Assembly (NCBI GenBank): GCA_010909165.1
Contig: VJWM01000134.1
Coordinates: 310,001-374,000 of the forward strand
DNA: 64,000 nucleotides
DNA from: Anthoceros angustus
Taxonomy: Eukaryota > Streptophyta > Anthocerotopsida > Anthocerotales > Anthocerotaceae
Reading direction: 5' to 3'
Made by a program: the position numbers and the translations under genes. How positions within the stretch are numbered: position 1 is the first letter of the stretch; each line of letters starts with the position of its first letter. Positions 11,758 through 21,659 of the stretch are shown piece after piece. The notes below the pieces were generated by a model. That model saw only the letters and a list, made by a program, of their open reading frames with translations, searched no databases and was not told where the DNA came from.

Positions 11758-12166
11758 CTACCTAAAGTGACCAAGCACCCACAATGTCATAAGCGGGTAG
11801 AATAAACGCGCAAAACCCAGGAAGAGGAAAGGCATCACCCACCGCCGCCTTATGGAGAATCGCTGAGAGCGCCCGTTGAAGAGCAATAGAAACCAGCCGG
11901 AAGTATGAAGTCTGAGAGGACAGACTATGCACTCATGGTAAGCTTTGGCACAAGACTTGATGAATTTGTCAAAGTCCTCAGCCATTGCCCCATACGTTTC
12001 TAGAGCAAGCGGGATAAAGAGGTGGCCCGTTTGTATATGTATAAATATATGTAATATATAACTTGATGAATTTGTCAAAGTCCTCAGCCATTGCCCCATA
12101 CGTTTCTAGAGCAAGCGGGATAAAGAGGTGGCCCGTTTGTATATGTATAAATATATGTAATATATA
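11758..12166 (-). pseudogene. Second LINE fragment (C-terminal region of pol)
   Basis: On the minus strand the frame FIPLALETYGAMAEDFDKFI followed by a Cys/His segment (SCAKAYHECIVCPLR) resembles the region after the RT domain in plant LINE-like polymerases, where a PLAxETYG block precedes a Cys-rich stretch. It lies upstream, in its own orientation, of the RT fragment at 9905-10905. The two are therefore separate or rearranged copies, not one interrupted element. Similarity is by memory of the motif only. Confidence 0.5.
11955..12166. repeat. Tandem duplication, 106 bases x 2
   Basis: Copies 11955-12060 and 12061-12166 appear identical. The duplication lies inside the LINE fragment and repeats its ETYGAMAEDFDKF coding block. 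Confidence 0.95.
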
Positions 12167-12606
12167 ATATGTACCGCAAAGAATAGAACTTTTTCTCGTC
12201 CACTTTGATACGGCGATACACGATAAAAAACAATTATAGCAAAACGATAAACAGTAGTTCATCGCAACTCTTAGGACCGATCACTAACGAGATAAGATAT
12301 CACCAATTACTCTTGACCCTCGGCTACCTGCCTATTGTGAAGAGCTTTTGTGCAAGTCTTTGTGATATACGATTTCGGTTGTCCCGCCCGGAGAAAGGAC
12401 ATCAAATGACACTAGCTAGTTACGCAACAGCTGAAAATTTGAGAGGAAATCACAGTATTGGAAGTACAAGATCTGCGCGGGTGTACACGTGATCCCGCCC
12501 TGCCACCATCCCGTCACCTACGTCATGTCACACCGGTTACGCATCATGAAAAATTGAGACTAGAAATCATCCTTGAACGGGTCTACTTGAAATCACAGAT
12601 GGAACG
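12167..12606. other. Unassigned sequence
   Basis: No gene, RNA or repeat recognised. Confidence 0.4.
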
Positions 12607-12985
12607 GGCCTCTTCTTTTCCTCTCCTCCTCCTCCTTTCCATCTACCCCTCCTCTTCTTTCCCTCTCCTCCTCTTCCTTCCCTCTCCCTCCTCTTGCTCC
12701 TCTTCTTTTCCATCTTCCTCCTCCTCCTTATAATCTCCCCTCCTCCTTCGCTTTCCCTCCTCCTCCTTCCTCCTCCTCCTCCTCTCCTCCTCCTCCTCCT
12801 CCTCCTCTACCTCGATCCCTCTCCCTTCCTCCTCTTCTTTCCCTCTCCTCCTCCTCCTCCTCCTACTCCTCCTCCTCCTCTACCTCGATCCTCTCCCCTA
12901 TTTCCTCCTTGCCTCTCCCTCCTCCTCTCCTCCTTCCTCCCCACCTCTCCCTTCCTCCTCTCCCCTCCTTCTCCTTGCCTCCTCG
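12607..12985. repeat. Homopyrimidine (CCT/CTT-rich) low-complexity tract
   Basis: About 380 bases that are almost entirely C and T on the plus strand, mostly CCT and CTT repeats with only scattered purines. Open frames over it are low-complexity artefacts. Such tracts can form triplex or H-DNA structures. Confidence 0.95.
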
Positions 12986-13384
12986 AACGCAGAGTGAACC
13001 TCGGACCCACGAACTTAGACATAGGTAAATAATATTATATTTAGGTCACCTTTAAAGGTGATGCTTAATGGGCATGTTCGTGATATTCGTGGGCACCATT
13101 AACAAATAGTTGTGAAGAGAGTGCAAAGAAGAGCGCTAGGAAAAACCTTAACTAATTGTACTCCCAATGGGGTGTAATAAAGATGGGGACCGGAAGAGAA
13201 GAGAGAGAGGGTCCTTATTCTGATCATGTTGCAATTGCATGAGAATTCATAAACAATGCATATGAGAGGGATGTAGTTAAGAGGGTGAAGTGGTAGGAGA
13301 GAGCCGAGTTCGTGTTAAGATTGTAGGCCCACTTGGGGAAAGAAATGACAAACTTAATACCAAGCCTCCAAATGATGTTGCAAG
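12986..13384. other. Unassigned AT-rich sequence left of the ParB-like gene
   Basis: Contains a 16-base palindrome (TCACCTTTAAAGGTGA, 13046-13061) and an AATGGGG...GGGGACC stretch reminiscent of the one near 11715. No gene is seen. If the neighbouring genes belong to a transposon, its left end should lie here, but I could not find a matching terminal repeat on the far side. Confidence 0.4.
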
Positions 13385-15105
13385 TTAGAAGTGTAACATA
13401 AAATTGCAACAACGACTGTAACATAGGCTGCCCTTTCTAGTAGGGACTTTCTTCGACTCTTCTGTAACCCTACGTTTCCCTTTTCCCTTCTTGTTTGTGC
13501 CCACTGCGCTGTGCCTCTTCTGCTCTGGCAGGTCACCAGCTTCCCACTTTGAGAAGATCTTGTCTACATTCTCCCAGACTTTGCCCTCCTGCTTCGCTAT
13601 GCATAAGATATGAGTCCTGTTGTCCACCTTGTTTTGTTTGTATACATCGTCGTTACGGGCCTCATCATCCTCAATAAGCCCCAGAACCTTGTATAAGTTG
13701 AATTTCCAAGTCATCGTCATCTGAACCCCTTCGCGTTTCGCAATCAACAATTCATCCTTGAGGTACCTGACTTGCTCTATAAAAGACATCTTCCGCCGCT
13801 TGTCCGACATAATATTGTGATCAGTTGCGAGGACTCTCATCTCCTACACAGTGAGGCCACAGTACACATGTGCCTCCACATATTGGAAGCGTTTTTTCCC
13901 AGGGGAGATCTCTGCCAAATGTTTCATGGCTGCATATGTGTGGTTCCCACCCAAGACACCCATGACATATGTCTTTGCCCTGAATTTCTTCCAGTCCAGA
14001 GTGGCGAGATCAGGGCATTCCATCGGATCTATCATGCACAGCAGGGGTAAAACCCCCTCTTCAATTCGCCCTTTCGAGATCACCCGTGCCAAATAGTTTG
14101 TCCACGCTTCGTCCACCCTTCTTATTTGAGCGTCAGGTGTCAGGTGCGACGCAGGACGTAAATTCTCCAATTTCACGAGAACTGTCTCGGGCACCACCTT
14201 CTTGGCGTAAGCAGATTCCCTGATGCGTGTCAGCGGGTCCTCGTCCCGGATAGCGTCTTCCAGTCTCTCCTCGTCCGTCGCGACATGAACTGTCCGGATT
14301 TCAAGAGCCACTCCTCCATCGCCAGTGCCAGCTTTCCGCCCTTTCCTCCTCTTCCCCGTCTCCTGGTTTTCTACCACTGTCCCCGAATGACCCCCACTGG
14401 GATCCGTGGACTCGGCACTCACTTCCCAAGACAATCGCTGGGCGGCCGGCCCGGCGCCTCGCCTCTGAGGCAGCCTCAGGTATTTGGGCCCTGTCGAGGC
14501 TTGGTGGGCGCCGTGGCGCCTTGTGGATGCATTCGGGGCTGGACAAACCGATTATTCGTGACAGTCCCGGCACCTCTCCCTAACGGGCGCCGGCCGGCCG
14601 CCCTCCCTCTGATGCGGATCATACCGGGCAGGACCTCCATGGGCGCAGGCATATCGTAGTCAAACAATATGTCCGCATCTCTTTGCTCTCCACCATCGGA
14701 CTCTTCCAACTCATCATCCGAATGACCAAGAACATCCGGAATCGCCCATCATCCTCATCTTGGACCCAATTCACTCCCTTCATGGTGGGTGGGTCATCCT
14801 CAACATCTTGGTGGTGGCGCAAATCTTACGGTCATAACCCTCTGTGCTCCGGCGGCATGTGATCTCCGCTTTTACCAGGCAGATGAAAGCTCTTCCTACT
14901 TGGGCAGCCTGGGAAACAGAACAGAAGATTAGAAAACAAAAGTTATGCGTGAACATTGCTCTGATGAAGATAAAACACCGCATTCTCGGTAAAGTCCGAA
15001 TCCTTACCGTCTGCTCTCGTCTGCAATCTCGAAACACTTGAACCAGCCTGGATGGCTCACATTTTTTTATAACAAGACCATTGAAGCTCACGTGAAACAT
15101 CTTAT
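13385..15105 (-). pseudogene. 3' half of a ParB-like gene split by the gypsy element
   Basis: The minus strand carries a long frame from 14434 to 13385 with a single in-frame TAG at 13846-13844. It has a ParB/sulfiredoxin-like look: a KLENLRPASH block, a stretch reading EEGVLPLL, then VLGGNHTYAAMKHLAE, and after the stop EMRVLATDHN. The C-terminal tail is basic (KKGKGKRRVTEESKK). Further upstream, 15105-15016 encodes MFHVSFNGLVIKKCEPSRL up to a GTAAGG donor, and a TTTCCCAG acceptor near 14910 opens another exon-like stretch (AAQVGRAFICL). The exon structure between 14435 and 14900 is unresolved. There is no ATG at 14434, so the long frame is an internal exon. The frame at 15105 continues directly into the sequence right of the retroelement (minus strand from 30880). 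Assignment to a ParB-like fold is tentative and from motif appearance only. Confidence 0.55.
15101..15105. repeat. Left target-site duplication CTTAT
   Basis: CTTAT directly abuts the 5' LTR and matches CTTAT at 29306-29310 after the 3' LTR. Confidence 0.9.
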
Positions 15106-17391
15106 TGTGGGCTATGCACTTCCCTGGGGAGTTAGGAAATAAGTAGGGTTTCTGTTTTTTTTAGGATTGAAGGATAAATAAGGCGGAAAAGGAGGAATAA
15201 ATTGGGGTAGCGCTCCGGACGAGGCTCGGAGTATACTCCGGACTGGAGTGAACAACGGACCCTGACCACTATGGCAAGCTCGGACTACGCCGAGTAACGG
15301 ATAAGTCCGGAACCCACTCCAGTCAAAATAGGATAAATCGCCGAGTAACTAGGAGGCGTGAGGAACGAGGCGGCGCCACGTGGGCGGCCACAGTGGAGGT
15401 CATGCAGAGGCCAGACTGTAACGCTGCAGGCCGTTATAGCGGTATTCACGCCCGCGCGCGCGGCGTAAGGCCGCAGGAAGCGAGGGTCGAGTACCATGCA
15501 CTCGCCACGGACAACGAAGAGGCGCCTTCCGCCCGGTTACTTCCACAAGCGCGCCAAGGAGGAGGTCATACGCGCAGCCTCCGCATCCTCACAGCCCTTG
15601 CGCTCCAATCCGGCTCTCTGGCTATCTTTTGGGCGCCGCCTTAGAGCGTGGCACCGTCAAGGTTGGAGCGTGACGCGGCGAAGGAGGAACATCCGGACCG
15701 CCAGCCACAAGAACAAGAGGAGGAGAAAGCAATGGCACCCAAAAAGCCGAGAAGTCTGGGAGCCATGGACCCTCGTGGCGCAACATTGTGACCCGGCTAT
15801 CCGGACTTGGGCCTGGCGAAGGAGGAAGAAGGGGCGTGGTGCAGAGTGGCATCCGGACGTGTTCCAAATGGTGCGGACCTTTGACAGCGTCACTCTAGTC
15901 CGGGAGTTTGCCCTAAAGATGCGGCGGCGATCAACAAGGAGGTCCGATCCAAGAACCTCCGGGAGGACCGAGGCGATGGACCTTGGAGGTCCCGAGGATG
16001 GCCTACAACCGCCAAGGAGGAAGAAGGGGCGTGGTGCAGGCCCCTTAAGGCGAAGGGAAGATAGGGCCGCCACGCGCGGCGCCGAGGCTCGAACGCACGA
16101 CAACCAACGGATGGTTGATATCCGATCTGCTGGGCGGTCGAGTAAGGCGGTAGCCGGATCATTGTCCATTGAACTCGCCACCAAGGTGGATCACCTTGGT
16201 GATAACTGCTGGTATTCTGCATGCGCTCGGTGAGGAAGAAGGAGCGGAGGCGGTGGGAAGGATTATCTTCGCCGGTCGATCGAGCGCAAGCTAAGGCGAA
16301 GCCCTCGCCATCGGTGACCCATACGATTCATGTATGGGGACATTTCGAGCTCTGAAGGAGGGAGAGCTTGAGCGGGCGCTCGGGTGGAGGCCACCCGAGT
16401 AGGCGTGCAAGGCGCCGAGGTGGGGGTCGTCCTTGAAGACCAAGCGGACTCGGGAGGAGGACGACCGAGGATTCCGGACTCCATACGTGAGCGAACCCCT
16501 CACCACCTGTGGAAGTTTGGGAGGCGATTCCCCTTCCCTCCTTTTGGTGCCCTCCGAGAAAGCATGTGAGGGAGTCGATGCCGAGGGCGCGGCCCGGCAC
16601 CGTAACAAACCAACAACAACCGGCCGAGCCCCGAACCGGGAGCCAAGAGGCGGAAGGCGGTGCCGCCTACCAACGCAAAGACCTCGGAGGTGCAGACTAC
16701 CCCCGCCACGAGTGGCAAGAGGTCAAGAGGCTAAGGAGGGCAGAAGGACGTGGCCCAAGGAGTGGAGGTCACCGGCAGCAGCCCCACCTCGAGCCGGCCC
16801 TGCCCCGGCAGTGAAGGGGCAAAAGAGCTTGCTCCGGACCCCTCACCTCCGAGCCCGGAGAAAGAGGGCACAAAGGAGTTAGAGGCCAAGAGGGCCAAGA
16901 GGGTGAGACTCGGACCTCACCACTGTGACCGAGGGTCTGATTAGGTCCGAGAACCCATCCGGACTTACTCCGGACCGCGGTATGGAGGTCCTTGGCGGAC
17001 CGAAATGCCGGCTCCCACTACGGACTTTGTGGGGGCCTCACCGGCCGTGGAAGAAACACGGCGAGTCACAGCTACCGTCATGGACGGAATGCTTTGGGGT
17101 CTCTGGGTACAATGAGAAGACCTGTGAAGTGGAGGCCACCCGAGGAGGATGGTGGAACTCCAAGAGCAAGTGAAGGCGCCGAGGCAAAGGAAAAGGCGGA
17201 GTCCCTCGGATCGAGGAAGGAGCAGCGGAGGCGGAGGAGGCCGGGCGCGGTTCACAGATCCAAGGTTCTTCACCAGGCGAACAAGCAAGCCTGAGGCCCA
17301 AGCGGGCGGAGGACCTTGCGAAGAGGGAAGCGCAGCAGAGGCGGAAGAGGCCGGGCACAAGCGAGAGAGCTCGGGACTGGCGGAGAGGAGG

Positions 17392-17463
17392 GCCAAGAGG
17401 GCCAAGAGGGCCAAGAGGGCCAAGAGGGCCAAGAGGGCCAAGAGGGCCAAGAGGGCCAAGAGG
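17392..17463. repeat. Tandem repeat GCCAAGAGG x 8
   Basis: Eight perfect 9-base units in the 5' LTR. The matching place in the 3' LTR (around 26730) has only about two units, so the array has expanded or contracted since insertion. Confidence 0.95.
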
Positions 17464-18574
17464 GTGAGACTCGGACCTCACCACTCGGGAGGAAACCGGG
17501 TGGGCGTGAGTCGGACTTTGTCCGGACCGAGGCTAACTCGAAGGCCGAGGGGCAAAGGAAAAGGCGGAGAGGAGGGCCAAGAGGGTGAGACTCGGACCTC
17601 ACCACTCGGGAGATAGAGGATCTCCGAGTACCCAGGAGGTAGAAGGAGGCGCAGCAGATGGAGGCAGCAAGGACACCTGGAGCTACAACTCCAAGATGCG
17701 TCGGAGGCGGTGATTCTCAACGAGAGAATCCACGACCTCGAGCACGAAGCAGTGCCTCGGCTCCGTCAAGACGGAGGAAAATCGGCGACTATCCAAGGAG
17801 TTGGACGCTGCTGCTGCCAAGGAGGAGGAAGTCGAGTCGGACGGAGGTATCCGACCTGGAGAGGGAGTCATGAGCTAAAGGCCGTAATGAACGGGAGCGC
17901 GAGCACGGAAGCGTAAAAGAAGCCGCCGTCCAGAGAAAGGCGGGAACGCCGCTATGGCGGTAAGCGATGGAAGGAAACGACGGAGCCGGAGCAAGTGAGC
18001 AACAGGCACCGCAGGAGGTGACCGAGGCCCCTTGTAGCCTCAGATACACCTGCCCACCCAACCGGCAGGAGAGGTGGCCCAACAAGGCAAAAGACGCCCC
18101 TAACACTTATGGCGGAGGGAGTATCGGGTGCTCGGGCACACGTGGAAGAGGCAATTCAACAAGTCGATTCGGACTTTGCCTATTACCAGAGCTCACCGAT
18201 AGAAGCCTCGACTCCCGAGACGGACCCTGGAAGGCTCAAGGAGATGAAGGCCACGGACAAAGACAGGACCCTAGTGGCCTGTTTGGAGATAGCGGGAGGC
18301 GGAGAGGAGCAGCGGAGGAGGCGAGCGAGGCGGCGGATGCGGCGGTAAGCACCCGCACCTCACCATGGAAGGAGGGCCAACGGAGTCACCGGGCGACAGG
18401 AGGACTTGAGGAGAGCCACGGAGGAGTCCGTGAGGGAGGAAACCGGGTGGGCGTGAGTCGGACTTTGTCCGGACCCGAGGAGGAGGCCGGACCACAGTCC
18501 GGACCTCAGGGAGGCCGGACCACAGTCCGGACTGAATAAGTCCGGACTCAAGTCCGGACCTCGGTAATAAGTCC

Positions 18575-18622
18575 GGACCACAGTCCGGACCACAGTCCGG
18601 ACCACAGTCCGGACCACAGTCC
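18575..18622. repeat. Tandem repeat GGACCACAGTCC x 4
   Basis: Four 12-base units, each joined to the next through GTCCGGAC, within a broader region (about 18480-18635) of diverged copies. The 3' LTR equivalent (near 28240-28310) is much shorter. Confidence 0.9.
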
Positions 18623-19555
18623 GGACTCAAGTCGTGGAGTCGAGGCAGACCTCGAGGACTGCAAGGAGGAGCCCCTTGACTTACGCTTAGGGGAGCCGAT
18701 AGCGGTGGCCCCACCGGGCGACCCTGTGGAGGGGCCAGGGAGGATGACGCCGTGGTAACGGCGCCGCCGACCGCCAGAGCCCAACCCGATGTGATTCCGG
18801 GAGAGGAGGGCCCTCACGGATCATCCGATTGGGTGCACCACAACCGTGACGGGATTGACCACCCATTCGGGAGAGGAGGGGCCAGGACCTTCCCACCTAC
18901 AAGGCGAGGAGGGGGGAGAATAGGGTAGGTACCGATTAGGGTATACCACCGCTATCGGTAATAAAGACGCCACCTTGGGCGCAGATAAGAGGGCCGAGGT
19001 CTAGTAAAGCATCTTTCTCTTGGTGTTGATGCCGCTCTGCACCTTGTGAGTCTTCTTGCTAACGTGAGTCCGAGTCACCGAAAGGTGCACGGCACCCGGG
19101 AGATTGATCAAGGTCCCGTGACGGACTTAGCGTTGTGGTGTGTGTGGAAGGGTGACCGTGATCCGTGGCCCGAGCCGCGGTCCGACACCGTCTGACGAAC
19201 GTGGAGCCGGAGGAACTCGGGAGGGTGTGTAGAGCCGGACGAGAGGCCCGGAACGAGGAGGTCCGGATCAGAACCGCGGCTTTTCTAAGACCAAGAGTGT
19301 AGCGTGAGAGAGAGAGAAGGACTGGATGCGTGAGGATGATGTGAACGATACGGACGCGAACGGGTCCTAAACGCTTGGCCATACCGGCTGACGGTGAACG
19401 TGAGTAGTTAGGAGTGTGTGTTGACCGAACGAGCGCTAAGGACGGTAAGAATCACCGAAACGCAGAACGGGCCTATCATTCCCTTTGGGAACGGACTTCT
19501 TCCTACAACGACACGGATTGTGCGCGCACCGGCCATCAAGAAAAAGTCCGCCACA

Positions 19556-19576
19556 TTTTGGCGCTGCTCGGGAATG
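19556..19576 (+). other. Primer-binding site
   Basis: Immediately after the LTR, TTTTGGCGCTGCTCGGGAAT resembles the TGGCGCCGTTGCCGGGG-type sites that follow the 5' LTR in many plant gypsy elements. The tRNA used is not identified here. Confidence 0.65.
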
Positions 19577-19621
19577 AAATCGGTGCCGCAAAGTGCGCCC
19601 TTAGGAAGAGAAGGTAAGTGA

Positions 19622-21067
19622 ATGCGTCGAGCGACGGCCAAGAGTGAACTGGGAGGATCGGACGTGGTCACCTCGCTCTCCGAGCTGAGAGGAGAGACGC
19701 CAAACCCAACGAGAGCACCGCCGATCGAGGAGGGAGAACGTGGTCGAATTGGACCAAGAAGTACGGCACGAGGGACGCCAACGGAAGAAGGTAGGATGCC
19801 CCACGCCTAACCCATCGATGGCGCACCATGGCCCCTACCTCGACCAAACAAGCGACTCCATATTCGGAGGGAAGAAGGAGCGGATGCGAGACCTTTGTGG
19901 AGGACTTCGTGTCCAAAGCCAACTTCAACGGAGAGGGAGTCGACGCAGCTCATCCAGCCTTTTCCAAGGGTTCTCCGAGGACATGCTCAATGGTATCGGA
20001 GAAAGTACCGACCACGGAGAATGCCCCACCCGCCTGCTTGAAGCTTTGAAAATGCCTCTTAGAACTTTCGAGGGATCACCGTGAGGGTATGTATTATCAA
20101 AGTTGGAAAATCAAGCGAGGAAGAAGGAGAAGTCCTCAGACATCGAGCGTTCTATGCCCGAGGATCGATCCAACCCATACCACGATGCAAGCGACGGGTT
20201 CGCGGCCTAGCCAAACCCATGGCTGTGCACGCCCCGGCCGAGAAGGACGTGGGCATGAGGCCGAAAACTACGAGGAATCGCTACATCGAGGATAAAGAAC
20301 CGCCAAGGAGGCAAGAAGAAGAAGAAGAAACGGGTTCGACTGAGGAGGAAGAGTCTTCAGGAGGAGGAAGACCAATGAGGTGTCTTCGAGGAGGAGCGTC
20401 CAAGAAGAGACGGAGGTCTCTAGCGAGGAAGAGTATCCCCAAGAAGAAGAGCAAGAAAGCCCCGAAGCGGTGGTAAGAAGGAGGTGGTGACACCAAGACC
20501 GGTCCGAGAAGCTCCACCGACTCCCTCAAGGAGGTAGGTGTCCGGGAGGACTGATAAAGAGAGTAGAGGACCGCGATAAACTGTTAAGGACCGAGAGCGC
20601 GGAAAACACCGACTACGGTGCGCGAACGATCTCGTGTGCCGTGTGCCAAGAATACACGGCCATTCGAATCCAACCGCCTCAAGGCCGTGCATCAAGTGGA
20701 CTACGAATACGAGGAGGAGGCTGAGGAGCAATGGGAAGAGGCCTATCAGGTACAGGAAGCCCCCTCTGGGCCGCGATATCCCAAAACCATGTATCCGTCA
20801 ACCGGAGGTCCGTCAATACAACGAGCCCCACCGATGCAGCACCGCATGGGAGCCCCTTCAGGTATCCTCCGTACGGCCGTGGTCTGTTGGAACTGCGGGA
20901 ATCCTGGCCATTACTCCAACGCGTGTCCGTACCCAACGAGGCAGGGTAATGGGGACTTCGAGCACTGGCGATGCAAGTGGCATATGTGCACGCTATGTCC
21001 CAACCCCGCAAGGACGACGATATGCCACACCAAGCGGAGAACCCCGACCACCAACGCCACCTCCTAA
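19622..21067 (+). pseudogene. Retrotransposon gag remnant
   Basis: Several overlapping open frames between 19622 and 21067 share a hydrophilic, charged composition typical of gag but are not continuous. The clearest mark is a CCHC zinc knuckle, CWNCGNPGHYSNAC, at about 20889-20930, preceded by a proline-rich stretch and an acidic patch. Frames at 19828-20049 and 20081-20476 probably represent capsid and basic parts. Frameshifts make it non-functional. Confidence 0.7.
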
Positions 21068-21659
21068 GACCGTACTGCACGGCAAGTCAAGATGCTCTGG
21101 CGGAGGAAGAGATTCCCAGGTAGATGGAAAAGAACAAGAAGGTACTGGGGTGTCGAAAGGAAGGGAGTGGAAATCTTGAGGTGTCTACTGAGTCAAGGAA
21201 GGAGCGACGAGAAAGGCGCCAGGAAGAAGAACAAGGCGGGCCACGACGAGGAAGGCAATCAAACGGAAATACCAGAGGATCCGACCGATGAAGGAGGGCT
21301 GACGCAGCCTCACGGAGGGATTCAAGGAAGTTCTCCCATGTGATGGAGAAGGGAACGGTGCCTCCGCGACGGCGACGTTAGCTTCCACCGGACGAGTCCG
21401 GAGGTGACCGAGATGTTGCAGGAGGAAATGCAAGCATCCGGAGAATACCGAACACGGTGACCGGGGAGAGGATGAGGACGCAGCAGGATCCTCGATTGGG
21501 GTAGAAGCCTCGCCTTTAATGTGGCGGACCGATGATGAATCGCCAGCACCTTGTGTCCTTTCGACACCGAGGGATAACCAACCGGCAAGAGGTCCGTCGC
21601 CGTTAGGAAACCCACCGCGAGCACCAAAGCCGTGAAGGGTAGCACTGGAAGTGAGGGTG

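Larger units (their letters stand above)
15106..19555 (+). repeat. 5' LTR, 4450 bases
   Basis: Starts TGTGGGCTATGCAC, ends CGCCACA-type sequence at 19555. GC-rich and crowded with the palindrome GTCCGGAC and its TCCGGA core. It also holds a 9-base tandem array (17392-17463) and a 12-base array (18575-18622). Homology to 25005-29305 is clear throughout, with many short indels. Open frames inside are not coding. Confidence 0.93.

Noticed and set aside
12694-13032. 112-codon frame on plus and 71-codon frame on minus
   Set aside because: Translations of the homopyrimidine tract; low complexity only.
13046-13061. Palindrome TCACCTTTAAAGGTGA
   Set aside because: Short, and no matching partner near the far side of the ParB/DUF7869 pair, so not supported as a transposon end.
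15496-18540. Many 100-300 codon frames in the LTRs
   Set aside because: Non-conserved between the two LTR copies because of frameshifting indels; composition-driven.
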